Shown: positions 1 to 11,418 of the stretch, piece after piece
Layout: every line of letters starts with the position of its first letter
How positions within the stretch are numbered: position 1 is the first letter of the stretch
Assembly: GCA_963205185.1 (NCBI GenBank)
Contig: CAUJHZ010000046.1
Coordinates: forward strand, 1-64,000
Length of the DNA stretch: 64,000 bases
DNA from: Planctomycetota bacterium
Lineage (GTDB): Bacteria; Planctomycetota; Phycisphaerae; Phycisphaerales; UBA5793
Reading direction: 5' to 3'
The notes under the pieces: generated by a model
What the model saw: only the letters and a program-made list of their open reading frames with translations
Databases searched by the model: none
What the model was told of the DNA's origin: nothing
Translations under genes and position numbers: made by a program

Positions 1-3033
<3,033 letters not shown>

Positions 3034-3401
3034 GGTTTCTCCTCACTGGTGCGGGTTGCACCTGGCCTTCATACGTCCCATTCCTTGGAACGGTTCTAAC
3101 TTATCGGCTCCGCGCAAATCCTAGGGGCCATGAGGCTGGTTTGCGGGCAGCCAAACCCCCACGAACCGCCAATCAGGAGCGCGGCCCCGTGTATTTATCG
3201 GTTTTTGGGGCGGGAGGATCGACGGGAGGCCATGAGGCGGGAGGAAATCCGCATGATCGGCGACGGCGACCCCCGGATGCGGCGGTTGAGACTCGCCAGC
3301 CGGTTGATGCGCGGGTGGGTACCACACCTCGCCGCTCCGGGCGGTGTGTGCGGAAGGATTTGACAGATGATCGCATTTGCTCGCTCGCGGCGGTCGGCTT
3401 G

Positions 3402-3660
3402 CACGCCGAAGGCGTGATCGTGAGTAGCCGGCGGTGACGCGAGTCTTCGAGCACCACCCCCGGGAAAGCGGCGCGCATTCCTCTGAACTCCGAAGGAGTT
3501 CTCGGGTCGTGTGGCGCGCAACGGACGTCATGCGCAGCCGCACGCCACGAGCACCCCTTCGGGGCGCGCTACCTCGCGTGCACTGCCCCGGGGGTCGCGC
3601 TCGCTCGCGCTCCCTGGACCCCCGTCTACTCACGATGAGGCCTTCGGCCTCGAAGACGGG
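3402..3660. repeat. Cluster of hairpins with TTCG/CGAA loops
   Basis: Four perfect inverted repeats share a TTC (or GAA) centre closed by C-G, i.e. a UUCG tetraloop on one strand. They are CACGCC-GAA-GGCGTG (3402-3416), GAACTCC-GAA-GGAGTTC (3485-3501), CCCC-TTC-GGGG (3554-3564) and GAGGCC-TTC-GGCCTC (3637-3651). The last sits inside an outer 7-bp stem (CCCGTCT at 3621-3627 with 3654-3660). UUCG tetraloops are very stable in RNA, so a structured transcript or decayed repeat elements are possible. Confidence 0.6.
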
Positions 3661-3700
3661 ACGTTGCGAACGCGTGACACGTGCGCAAGTCAATCGCAGC

Positions 3701-3789
3701 GAATTGCCGGGCCTGCGCCGAGCCTTGTCCCGACCTGCGGGCGCGCATGCGAATCGCCGGGCCTGCGCCGAGCCTTGTCCCGGCCTGCG
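3701..3789. repeat. 39-base direct repeat, 50-base period
   Basis: Two copies (3701-3739 and 3751-3789) differ at two positions and are separated by 11 bases. Each contains GCCGGGCCTGCGCCGAGCC. They lie immediately downstream of the amidohydrolase stop codon. I see no open frame that uses them and no third copy. Confidence 0.8.
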
Positions 3790-3815
3790 AATCTCGGCGT
3801 AGGTTTGGCAGCGCG

Positions 3816-4829
3816 CTACAGCAGCGAGCCAGTCGCTTCGCCGCCGTTGAGCAGCACGCGGCTGGCGGGCTCGAGTTCATCGCGCTCGCTTGATCGAATC
3901 GCCACGCGGAAGCCCGGGCGCAGCGCGGCTGACGCCCATTGCCCCTGCGGATTCAGCGTAATGAGACCGACCTGGTGGTCATCGACGATGTCGCACGATT
4001 CGATGATCCGCTCGATCACCTGCGTCGCCGCCTGGGCCGGTGAGCGGCCGGAGCGCATGAGTTCGACGGCCAGGAACGTGCCGCAGGTGCGCATGAGCAG
4101 TTCGCCCGTGCCCGTCGCCACGGCAGCGCCGAATCGGGGATCGACGTAGAGCCCGCAGCCGATGATCGGCGAATCGCCCACGCGGCCGGGAACCTTGAAC
4201 GCCATGCCGCTCGTCGAACACGCGCCGGCCATCACGCCCGCCGCGTCGATGGCGAGCACGCCGACGGTGTCGTGGCGCCGGTTGTGCGGCAGGGATTCGT
4301 CGGCCGCGATGCGCTGTTTGTCATCGCCGGGGCCCTCTCCTTCCACGCCGCGCCGCTCTTCGACGTTGCGGGGCGGGAGCCAGCCGCGGTAGCGTTCGCC
4401 GGTGAGCTGGGCCGGATCGGTCTTCCACTTCTGCCACACTTTGCGCGCTTCATCGGTGAGCAGATCGCAGCGCTCGAAGCCTTCGCGGCTCGCGAATTCG
4501 TCGGCTCCGGAACCGGCGAGCAGCACATGGTGCGTGTGCTCCATGACCCGCCGTGCGATCGACACGGGGTAGTTGTGCTCGCGCACGAAACACACGCCGG
4601 CGCAGCGGCGCGGCGAGAGCATGATGCAGCCATCGAGGCTCACGCGGCCCGAGGCGTCGGGCAGGCCGCCGAGACCGACGGAATCGACGCCCGGATCGGC
4701 GTCGATGGCGATGCAGGCGCGCTCGACGGCGTCGAGCGCTGAGCCGCCGGCGCTGAGCACTTCCCAGCCGACCGCGTTGGCGCGGCGGCCAAGAGACCAC
4801 GTGGAGAGGATGATCGGCTGGCCGGGCAC
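3816..4829 (-). CDS. Glycosylasparaginase / isoaspartyl peptidase family Ntn hydrolase
   Basis: A 337-residue member of the N-terminal nucleophile asparaginase-2 family. Precursors self-cleave before a Thr that becomes the nucleophile. Here the site is HDTVG with Thr188 as the predicted new N-terminus, giving alpha (about 187 residues) and beta (about 150 residues) chains. Downstream STSGMAFK and GRVGDSPI match the glycosylasparaginase subgroup better than plant-type IaaA. Likely activity is hydrolysis of N4-linked GlcNAc-Asn, isoaspartyl peptides or Asn. The start is GTG, 13 bases after the stop of the M16-like gene, so the two are probably cotranscribed. No signal peptide is visible, so it appears cytosolic. 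Confidence 0.88.
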   Translation of the reverse strand: MPGQPIILSTWSLGRRANAVGWEVLSAGGSALDAVERACIAIDADPGVDSVGLGGLPDASGRVSLDGCIMLSPRRCAGVCFVREHNYPVSIARRVMEHTHHVLLAGSGADEFASREGFERCDLLTDEARKVWQKWKTDPAQLTGERYRGWLPPRNVEERRGVEGEGPGDDKQRIAADESLPHNRRHDTVGVLAIDAAGVMAGACSTSGMAFKVPGRVGDSPIIGCGLYVDPRFGAAVATGTGELLMRTCGTFLAVELMRSGRSPAQAATQVIERIIESCDIVDDHQVGLITLNPQGQWASAALRPGFRVAIRSSERDELEPASRVLLNGGEATGSLL

Positions 4830-4842
4830 GCCGCGCCTTTCG

Positions 4843-6249
4843 CTAGTCGCCCTTGAGAATGAACAGCGCGCGGTTGTTGTCGGCGAAGTACTTGTCGCGC
4901 GCCGCCGTCAGGTCTTTCGGATCCATGCGCTGGAGTTTCGTGCGATAACCGTCCCAGAACGCCGTGTCGCCGTACATGGCGCGGAAGCCGGTGGCATACG
5001 CGATGGTGTAGAGCAAGCCGGGCTGGTGGGCGAGTTCATCGACAACGCCCCCGCGCAATGGCGCGCCGAGTTGCCAGTCCAAAGCGCCCAGAGTGCGGAG
5101 CGCATCGGCGTGGGTGTACTTGCGGTTCTTGATCTTGGCGTCCCAGTAACCCAGAGCCTGCGCCGGCCCCTTGGGGTAGCGCCAGGCGTGTGGCGTAACG
5201 TAGGCCGCGCGCGGGTCGAGCAGCATGTCATACTGGAACTCGATGCGGCTCTGCGAACCCTGCAGAGTCGCGGCATCGCGCATGAGCGCGCGACTGACGG
5301 TGAGGAACGCGGGATGATCGGGGCTGGTGATCGGCGGGGCAAAGAACGCGGCCACGCCGTGCGGCCGGTTGCCGGGCAGGCCGCTCGAATCAAGCACATC
5401 GCGCGCGACCGATCCGACGGGGCGGACGGTAAGGGGAAACTCCGGCCGAGAGCCGCCGGGCAGCGCACCGAGCGCCTTGTCCGCCGCGGCGTCGAGGCCG
5501 ATGCGGCTCACGTCGCCGGCGAGCACCACCGTCACGTTGCCGCCAATGATGCGCTGCTGCCACTCGCGCAGCATTCGGTCGGGCTGGAGGCGGGCCAGGC
5601 GCAGCGGGTCGATGCCGCGCGGCGCATCGGTCTCGTGCCGGAACGACTTGGCGACGAGCCAGGACATCGGCTTGACCAGCGGCTGATCGTCGAAGAGCGA
5701 TTTGATCTCCGCTTCGATCGAGCCTGTCTCGCGCGAGATGTCTTCAGCGGTGACGTTGAGCGTGCGCATGTGACGGGCGATGCGCTCCACCTCTTCGGCG
5801 GCCTTGTCCGATGGCACGACCACGCCGTAGACGCTCATGGCGTCGTACGAGCGGATGTTCCAACCGGCGGGGTACGCCTCATTGAGTTGCTTCACGCTGC
5901 GCGGCGGGGAATCCTGCGAGGCGCAGGTCATCAGCAGCCGGTCGAAGAGGCGAGAGAGCCCGGGCGCATCGCTCGGATCATTTGACGAGCCGGATTCGAA
6001 CACGACGACGATTGCGGCCGACTCGACGCCGGCGATCGGCTGCGTCAGCACGCGCACGCCATTGGGCAGCGTGCGCTCGGTAACGATCTGCGGCGCCGGT
6101 GGTGTTTCGGTCTGCTCGACGGCCTCGGTGGGACGCTTGTCGCCGGCCGGTGGCTCGGCGTCCTGTCGCGCCAGCGCGGGGTCAGCGCTGAGAGCCATGA
6201 GGAGCAGTGGCGTCGCCGCCGCGGCAAGAAGTCGGAATCGGTCCAGCAT
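4843..6249 (-). CDS. Secreted M16 (insulinase-family) peptidase homologue, probably inactive
   Basis: I start it at 6249, where an ATG follows GGGAGG and opens a signal peptide (residues 1-28, ending ALA-RQ). Upstream in-frame codons give only Arg-rich sequence. The 468-residue protein has an M16-like N-terminal fold (NGVRVL..., VVVFESGSS..., GLSRLFDRLL) and a second M16-like half with VVLAGDV. The inverted zinc motif HxxEH is replaced by Arg100-x-x-Asp103-Arg104, so it should not bind catalytic zinc. Non-catalytic M16 subunits normally pair with an active partner, and none lies nearby. It would be periplasmic. It precedes the amidohydrolase gene by 13 bases. Confidence 0.82.
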   Translation of the reverse strand: MLDRFRLLAAAATPLLLMALSADPALARQDAEPPAGDKRPTEAVEQTETPPAPQIVTERTLPNGVRVLTQPIAGVESAAIVVVFESGSSNDPSDAPGLSRLFDRLLMTCASQDSPPRSVKQLNEAYPAGWNIRSYDAMSVYGVVVPSDKAAEEVERIARHMRTLNVTAEDISRETGSIEAEIKSLFDDQPLVKPMSWLVAKSFRHETDAPRGIDPLRLARLQPDRMLREWQQRIIGGNVTVVLAGDVSRIGLDAAADKALGALPGGSRPEFPLTVRPVGSVARDVLDSSGLPGNRPHGVAAFFAPPITSPDHPAFLTVSRALMRDAATLQGSQSRIEFQYDMLLDPRAAYVTPHAWRYPKGPAQALGYWDAKIKNRKYTHADALRTLGALDWQLGAPLRGGVVDELAHQPGLLYTIAYATGFRAMYGDTAFWDGYRTKLQRMDPKDLTAARDKYFADNNRALFILKGD

Positions 6250-6362
6250 GATGGCCTCCCGTGGCGCCGAAGCAGCGCGGGGAAAGGATACGGCGCTGCC
6301 AGACCGGATGCGATAAAGCCGCTGCTCTGGCGGGATTACGATTGCTCGCCGCGATTGAGCGT

Positions 6363-6392
6363 TTGGCTCGGCTGGCGGGCGGCGTCTACACT
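6363..6392 (+). promoter_or_regulatory. Putative argS promoter (TTGGCT-N18-TACACT)
   Basis: A -35-like TTGGCT (6363-6368) and a -10-like TACACT (6387-6392) are separated by 18 bases. The -10 ends 8 bases before the argS ATG, so transcription would begin at or within a few bases of the start codon. No Shine-Dalgarno is visible. It lies inside the divergent spacer between argS and the M16 gene. Confidence 0.5.
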
Positions 6393-6400
6393 GCGGCCGC

Positions 6401-8221
6401 ATGGACATCGATCCGATCGAACTTCTTGGCCGGCGCTTCGTGGAGGCCATCGTGGCGGCTTTCGGCGACGAGTTCGCCGACACCGATCCACTGGTGCGAA
6501 GCGCTCAGAACCCGCAGTTCGGCGACTTTCAATCCAACGTGGCGATGGGTCTGGCCAAGCGCGTGGGCCGGCCGCCGCGCGAGGTGGCCAAGGCGATTCT
6601 CGATCACGCCCGCCTGGATGACCTGTGCGAGCAGCCCGAGATCGCCGGGCCAGGCTTTGTCAACCTGCGGCTGCGGGGCGATGCGCTGCCGCGCCTGTTG
6701 ACGCAACTCGAACACGACCTGACGCGCGCATCGAGCGCGACGCCGCCGGCCGATGCGCCGCGCGTCGTGGTGGACCTGGTCGGCGTGAACATCGCCAAGC
6801 AGATGCACGTCGGGCACCTGCGGTCGTCGATCATCGGCGACAGCCTCTGCCGCGTGCTCAGCCGCGTCGGCGACCGGGTCATACCGCAGAACCATCTGGG
6901 CGACTGGGGATTGCAGATCGCGATGGTGATTGCATCGCTGCGGCGGCGGCACGTCGATCTCGATTCGCTCGATCTTGATGCGCTTGAAGCCGCCTATCGC
7001 GACGCGAATCTCGAATGCAAGGCCGACCGGCAGGCGCTCGAAACGGCGCGGCGTATCTCGGCCGGAGCGCACCGCATCGCCGAGTGGGAAGCGCAAGTCT
7101 CCGGCGCCGAGCAGCGCCTCGAAGAAGCCAAGAGCACGCTCGTGCGATTGCAGCGCGGCGATGCGGAGATCGTCGCCGCGTGGGAGAAGATCACCGCCAT
7201 CACCCTCGCCGCGTGCTACGAGATCTACGACCTGCTCGATCTCACCGTGACGCAGGAGCACAACCGCGGAGAGTCTTTCTATCGAGAGCGGCTCGGCCCC
7301 GTCGTCGAAGAGTTCATTTCGAGCGGCATCGCCAAAGAGTCGCAGGGCGCGATCGTGGTCGAGATCGAGGGCGATGAGACTCCCCTGCTCATTCGCAAGT
7401 CCGACGGCGGGTTTCTCTATGCCACGACTGATCTCGCGGCGATCCGCTACCGCGTGCAGGAACTCGGCGCGCAGCGCGTCATCTACGTCGTGGACGCCCG
7501 GCAGCGCGACCACTTCCGCAAGGTGTTTGAGGCGGTGCGAATGATCGGCTGGGATCGGCTCCCCGACGGCTCGCGCGCTGAGCTGCGCCACGTGCCGTTC
7601 GGGGCGGTGTGCGGCGAAGACGGCAAGCCGCTCAAGACCCGAAGCGGCGACAACGTCAAGCTCAAGGACCTCCTGCTCGAAGCGATCCAGCGGGCCGGAG
7701 CCATCGTACGCGAAAAGAACCCCGAGCTGCCGGCTGGCGAGCAACAGCAAGTCGCGCGCGCGGTGGGCATCGGCTCGGTGAAGTATGCCGACCTCTCGAC
7801 GCAGTTGCAGAAGGACTACGTCTTTGCGTGGGACCGGATGCTCGCGTTCGAAGGCAACACCGGCGCGTACTTGCAGAACCAGTACGTGCGGATCCGCTCG
7901 ATCGGCCGCAAGGCGCCCGACGATGTGCGCAGCGACGCGGCGTTTCTCATCGCCGCCGCGGAAGAGAAAGCGCTGGCGCTGGCGCTGCTGCGCTACCCGG
8001 GCACGCTGGCGAACGTGGCGCAGACTCTCGAGCCGCATCGACTGTGCCAGTATCTCTATGATCTGGCGGGCGCATTCTCGGTGTTCTACACCCAGTGTCC
8101 GGTACTCAAGGCGGAGACGAAGGAACGGCGCGATGCGCGGATCCGCCTGGCGCGCCTGACGGAGTCAATCCTCGCCGACGGCCTGGGGCTGCTGGGCATT
8201 CGCACGCTCGAGCGCATGTAA
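6401..8221 (+). CDS. argS: Arginyl-tRNA synthetase
   Basis: Class I aminoacyl-tRNA synthetase of 606 residues that charges tRNA-Arg with arginine. It shows the ArgS-specific N-terminal domain (1 to about 100), the HIGH signature as HVGH (136-139) inside NIAKQMHVGHLRSS, a KMSKS-like KTRSGDNVKL around residue 412, and a C-terminal DALR anticodon-binding domain ending GLGLLGIRTLERM. Compared with E. coli ArgS there is an extra helical segment around residues 180-265. The chosen ATG lies 8 bases after a -10-like hexamer with no ribosome-binding site, suggesting a leaderless message. Confidence 0.97.
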   Translation: MDIDPIELLGRRFVEAIVAAFGDEFADTDPLVRSAQNPQFGDFQSNVAMGLAKRVGRPPREVAKAILDHARLDDLCEQPEIAGPGFVNLRLRGDALPRLLTQLEHDLTRASSATPPADAPRVVVDLVGVNIAKQMHVGHLRSSIIGDSLCRVLSRVGDRVIPQNHLGDWGLQIAMVIASLRRRHVDLDSLDLDALEAAYRDANLECKADRQALETARRISAGAHRIAEWEAQVSGAEQRLEEAKSTLVRLQRGDAEIVAAWEKITAITLAACYEIYDLLDLTVTQEHNRGESFYRERLGPVVEEFISSGIAKESQGAIVVEIEGDETPLLIRKSDGGFLYATTDLAAIRYRVQELGAQRVIYVVDARQRDHFRKVFEAVRMIGWDRLPDGSRAELRHVPFGAVCGEDGKPLKTRSGDNVKLKDLLLEAIQRAGAIVREKNPELPAGEQQQVARAVGIGSVKYADLSTQLQKDYVFAWDRMLAFEGNTGAYLQNQYVRIRSIGRKAPDDVRSDAAFLIAAAEEKALALALLRYPGTLANVAQTLEPHRLCQYLYDLAGAFSVFYTQCPVLKAETKERRDARIRLARLTESILADGLGLLGIRTLERM

Positions 8222-8236
8222 AGGCGGGCTTTGCCG

Positions 8237-8281
8237 CGGAGATCGCTGAGATCGCGGAGATCGCGGAGATCGCGGAGATGG
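8237..8281 (+). repeat. Five tandem 9-base repeats
   Basis: Five units of CGGAGATCG (the second has CTGAGATCG, the last CGGAGATGG) run from 8237 to 8281 between argS and the deacetylase gene. The length is a multiple of three, and on the minus strand one frame would read Ser-Ala-Ile repeats, but no gene covers it. It is a likely site of slippage and copy-number variation. Confidence 0.85.
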
Positions 8282-8297
8282 ACGCAAGGATTCTCGA

Positions 8298-8990
8298 ATG
8301 AAGATACTCGTCGTCGGCCCGCATCCGGATGATCAGGAAATCGGCATGGGCGGGACGATCGCGCGCCTCGCCGGGCAGGGGCACGACATCCTGCTGCTCG
8401 ATGTGACCAACGGCGAGCCGACGCCGCACGGCTCAGTGGAGATTCGCGCGCGGGAGGCGGCCGCTGCCGCAGAGATCCTCGGCGTGCGGCGGCGGCTGAT
8501 CGATTTTCCGAACCGGTACGTTGAGAACACCCTCGAACTGCGTCACGCCATCGCGTCGGTCATCCGCGAGCACCAGGCGCAGATCATCTTCGCGCCGTAC
8601 TTTGAGGATGCGCATCCAGATCATATTGCCGTGACGCAGGCGGTGGTCGGAGCCCGATTCGCCGCGCGACTGGTCAAAGTCGAAGAGCCGTGGGGGCAGA
8701 CGGGCGAGCCGATTAACCCCAAGTGGCTGTTCTTCTACTACGCGATGCACCTGCGCAAGGTGCACAATCCGACGTTTCTCGTGGACATCAGCGGCTATGA
8801 AGAGCGCAAGTACCAGTCGATCGAGGCCTACCACACTCAGTTCGTGATGTCGGAGAAGAACCGCAAAGTGCTGCAGGGCATCCGCGCGATGGCGACCTAC
8901 TTCGGATCGCGGCTGGGAGTTGACGCCGCTGAGCCGTTCTTTTCGCAGGAGCCGATCGGCCTGGCATCGCTTGACGGGATGGTCATGTAG
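8298..8990 (+). CDS. LmbE/PIG-L family deacetylase, BshB1-like
   Basis: A 230-residue zinc-dependent N-acetylglucosamine deacetylase of the PIG-L/LmbE family. The catalytic and metal motif PHPDDQE is at residues 8-14 and the second metal motif HPDH lies about residue 110. The C-terminal segment EPFFSQEPIGL resembles BshB1, which deacetylates GlcNAc-malate in bacillithiol synthesis. No bshA or bshC is present in the window, so the substrate is unproven and another GlcNAc conjugate is possible. AAGGA lies 8 bases before the ATG. No signal peptide, so it is cytosolic. Confidence 0.85.
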   Translation: MKILVVGPHPDDQEIGMGGTIARLAGQGHDILLLDVTNGEPTPHGSVEIRAREAAAAAEILGVRRRLIDFPNRYVENTLELRHAIASVIREHQAQIIFAPYFEDAHPDHIAVTQAVVGARFAARLVKVEEPWGQTGEPINPKWLFFYYAMHLRKVHNPTFLVDISGYEERKYQSIEAYHTQFVMSEKNRKVLQGIRAMATYFGSRLGVDAAEPFFSQEPIGLASLDGMVM

Positions 8991-8993
8991 CGG

Positions 8994-9548
8994 CTACTGG
9001 AGCGCGGCGATCTCGCGGCGAAGCGCGTCGGCGCTCTGCACGCCGACGGCGACCTTGCGGACCTGGCCGGTTGCATCGACGAAGACGAGGGTCGGGATCG
9101 ACGACACGCCGAAGACCTGCGCGAGGCTGGTCGAGGCAATGAGTTCGTTCTCGGCGCGGCGCCCGGTGCTTTCGATGTGCTTTTGCACGACGGCAGATCC
9201 GCCCTGATCGACGGAGAGCGCCACGACGTGCACGTTGCCGCTCAACTCGGATTCCATCTCGGCGAGGATGCCGCGCTGGGTGCGGCAGGGGCCGCACCAC
9301 GTGGCCCAGAAATCGAGGATCACAGGTTTGCCGATGAAGGACGAGAGATCAACCGTCTCTCCGGACAGCGTTGTCGCCTGCAGACCTTTAATGGTTTCAG
9401 CCTGGCCGGCACTGGAGTCGCGGCCGAGGACGCTGTCCATGATGCCCGTGCACGTGGGGCAGAAGCCCGTCGTGCCCGCCACGGCGATGTACGTAACGAT
9501 GGCGGCGGGAACGGCGGCGATGATCAGAATGGTCTTGGCGGCGGGCAC
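8994..9548 (-). CDS. Membrane-anchored TlpA-like thioredoxin
   Basis: A 184-residue TlpA/ResA-like protein. One uncleaved-looking N-terminal membrane helix (residues 6-25) is followed by an extra CPTC pair (Cys30, Cys33) and a thioredoxin domain with the active site WCGPCR (Cys85, Cys88) and the cis-proline SSIPTLVF. It should act outside the cytoplasmic membrane on disulfides, for instance in cytochrome c maturation or oxidative folding. The start is GTG (complement of 9546-9548). It converges with the deacetylase gene, with only 3 bases between stops. The CPTC just after the helix is unusual and may relay electrons or bind metal. Confidence 0.85.
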   Translation of the reverse strand: MPAAKTILIIAAVPAAIVTYIAVAGTTGFCPTCTGIMDSVLGRDSSAGQAETIKGLQATTLSGETVDLSSFIGKPVILDFWATWCGPCRTQRGILAEMESELSGNVHVVALSVDQGGSAVVQKHIESTGRRAENELIASTSLAQVFGVSSIPTLVFVDATGQVRKVAVGVQSADALRREIAALQ

Positions 9549-9684
9549 GATAGGATCTCCCGGAAGGGTGGCGACTGCTCAGGGCTACGGCCTGCGCAGC
9601 CGCCCGGTTCGTGAATCAATCAAATCTCCTGCTCGCAGCGAACGGGGCGGCTGGGCACGTCCGATACTACACCGGCGGAACCTC

Positions 9685-11286
9685 GTGACCTTTATCTGTG
9701 TTCCCATCTTCGTCGAAGACGCGCTCAGCGCCGCCCAGGAGGGAATCGATGCGCGCGAGGCGGGCGCCGATCTCATCGAGTGGCGGGTGGATGTGGTCGC
9801 CGACGACGTGGCGCTGATCGACCGCCTCGTGCGCGAGTCGCCCCTGCCTTGCATCGTGACCTGCCGCAGCCGCGATGAGGGCGGCGAGTACGACGGCGAC
9901 GAGCAGCAGCGCATCAGCCTGCTCGAGCACATCGGTCTGCACGCCCGGCCGCGCTTCATCGACGTTGAACTGGCGACGTTCGAGCGGTCGGCGAATCTGC
10001 GCCAGAAGATCAAACTGGCGATCCAGCACCCTGAACAGCTGCGCGAACTGGATTCGACGCTGATCCTCTCACATCATGACTTCAGCCGCCGGCCCGCCGA
10101 TCTCATGCGGCGACTGGCGCGCATGGCCGCCGAGCCGGCGTGCGGGGTGATCAAGATCGCCTGGATGGCGCGCTCGCTGCGCGACAATCTGGAGGCGTTC
10201 GAAATCCTGCGGGCGCGGCACAAGCCGACGATCGCGCTGTGCATGGGTTCGCTCGGGCTCATGAGCCGCGTGCTGGCGCCCAAGTTCGGGGCCCTGCTCA
10301 CCTTTGCTTCGCTGCGCGAATCCACCGCGACGGCGCCGGGTCAGCCGACGGTCGGCGAACTCGTCGAGACGTACCGCTTCCGCACGATCGGGCCGGCGAC
10401 GAAGGTCTACGGCGTGATTGGCTGGCCGGTCGAGCACTCGCGCAGCCCCGCGATTCACAACGCTGCCTTCGATCGCATCGGCTTTGACGGCGTCTACCTG
10501 CCGCTCCCGGTCGCGCCCGATGAACTGGCGTTTCGCACGACGCTCGAAGCGCTCATCGAAGATCCGGCGCTGAGTTTCCGCGGCGCGAGCGTCACGATTC
10601 CGCACAAGTCGCATCTGCTCCAGTTCGTAGAGAAGCGCGGCGGCAGAATCGATCCCGATGCGCTCAGCGCCGGGGCAGCCAACACATTAATCGTCGGCGA
10701 AGACGGTTCGCTCGAAGCGCGCAACACCGACGTCAGCGGCATCGTCGAATCGGTCGCAGCGGCGCTGGAGATCAGTAAGAGCGATCTGCGGGGCCGGCGG
10801 ATTGCCGTCATCGGCGCGGGCGGCATGGCGCGGGCGTCGATCGCAGGCTTCGCGCGGCAAGGCGCGACGGTGGTCATTCATCATCGCGACTTCGAGAAAG
10901 CGCAGCGCCTCGCCGGCGAATTCGCGGATCGCACCCAGTCAGAGCCGGGCAGGGCGGGAAAGGTCGTGGCGGCGCGCATCGAGAAGTTGTGCCGCACGTG
11001 TTGCGATGTGATCATCAACGCCACGCCGGTGGGCATGACCGGCGGCCCCGATGCGCAAGGCCTGCCCCTGCCGGTTGATGCCGGCGCCACCTGGCTCGAT
11101 CATGGCCCGCTGGTGGTGGAAACCGTCTACGCCCCGCAGCGCACGCCGCTGATCGAGTTCGTCGCTGCGCACGGCGGGCGAACGCTGGGCGGGCTGGACC
11201 TGCTGATTCGCCAGGCTTACCACCAGTTTCGCGCCTGGACGGGCAGCGACCTCGATCTGCAGTCGTTTCGGCAGGGTTGCGAATAG
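9685..11286 (+). CDS. aroDE: Bifunctional 3-dehydroquinate dehydratase / shikimate dehydrogenase
   Basis: A 533-residue fusion catalysing two consecutive shikimate-pathway steps: 3-dehydroquinate to 3-dehydroshikimate, then NADPH reduction to shikimate. Residues 1-225 are a type I dehydroquinase with the His of LSHHDF (130/131) and the Schiff-base Lys157 in VIKIAWM. From about Lys240 the AroE half begins with YGVIGWPVEHSRSP and continues with GASVTIPHKS and a nucleotide-binding GAGGMARA. The chosen GTG (9685) follows GGCGGAA. Upstream in-frame sequence overlaps the opposite thioredoxin gene and looks non-coding. Such AroDE fusions are known in plants and some bacteria, including Chlamydia. 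Confidence 0.95.
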   Translation: MTFICVPIFVEDALSAAQEGIDAREAGADLIEWRVDVVADDVALIDRLVRESPLPCIVTCRSRDEGGEYDGDEQQRISLLEHIGLHARPRFIDVELATFERSANLRQKIKLAIQHPEQLRELDSTLILSHHDFSRRPADLMRRLARMAAEPACGVIKIAWMARSLRDNLEAFEILRARHKPTIALCMGSLGLMSRVLAPKFGALLTFASLRESTATAPGQPTVGELVETYRFRTIGPATKVYGVIGWPVEHSRSPAIHNAAFDRIGFDGVYLPLPVAPDELAFRTTLEALIEDPALSFRGASVTIPHKSHLLQFVEKRGGRIDPDALSAGAANTLIVGEDGSLEARNTDVSGIVESVAAALEISKSDLRGRRIAVIGAGGMARASIAGFARQGATVVIHHRDFEKAQRLAGEFADRTQSEPGRAGKVVAARIEKLCRTCCDVIINATPVGMTGGPDAQGLPLPVDAGATWLDHGPLVVETVYAPQRTPLIEFVAAHGGRTLGGLDLLIRQAYHQFRAWTGSDLDLQSFRQGCE

Positions 11287-11418
11287 GCGCGTCCGCGATG
11301 GTTATTGACCAATTCGGCCGGGATTTGCGGGCGGTCTGGAAAACAGGGACCCGATCTCGCCGATCAGAAACTAAACGGGCCATTACAGAGGCCGGCGGCC
11401 CCCGCCGCGGCGAAGATC

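Larger units (their letters stand above)
3034..3815. other. Long intergenic region with hairpins and a direct repeat
   Basis: About 780 bases with no supportable gene. Open frames on both strands overlap one another and translate into Arg/Ser/Pro-rich sequence without domains. The part nearest 3034 must hold the clpC promoter and its ribosome-binding site (GAGGAG at 3040-3045, minus strand). The middle contains several short perfect hairpins (3402-3660) and the end contains a 39-base direct repeat (3701-3789). Confidence 0.6.

Noticed and set aside
3121-3693. Candidate 190-residue minus-strand gene between clpC and the amidohydrolase
   Set aside because: Arg/Ser/Pro-rich translation, no ribosome-binding site, and overlapping alternative frames of equal quality. 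The hairpins explain the sequence better.
6250-6483. N-terminal extension of the M16-like protein (78 codons upstream)
   Set aside because: It would place 78 Arg/Pro-rich residues before a perfect signal peptide and run into argS. The GGGAGG at 6255-6260 supports the shorter start.
8222-8297. CRISPR-like or attachment-site interpretation of the 9-base repeats
   Set aside because: Units are contiguous with no spacers, and there is no integrase or tRNA nearby. It is a plain tandem repeat.
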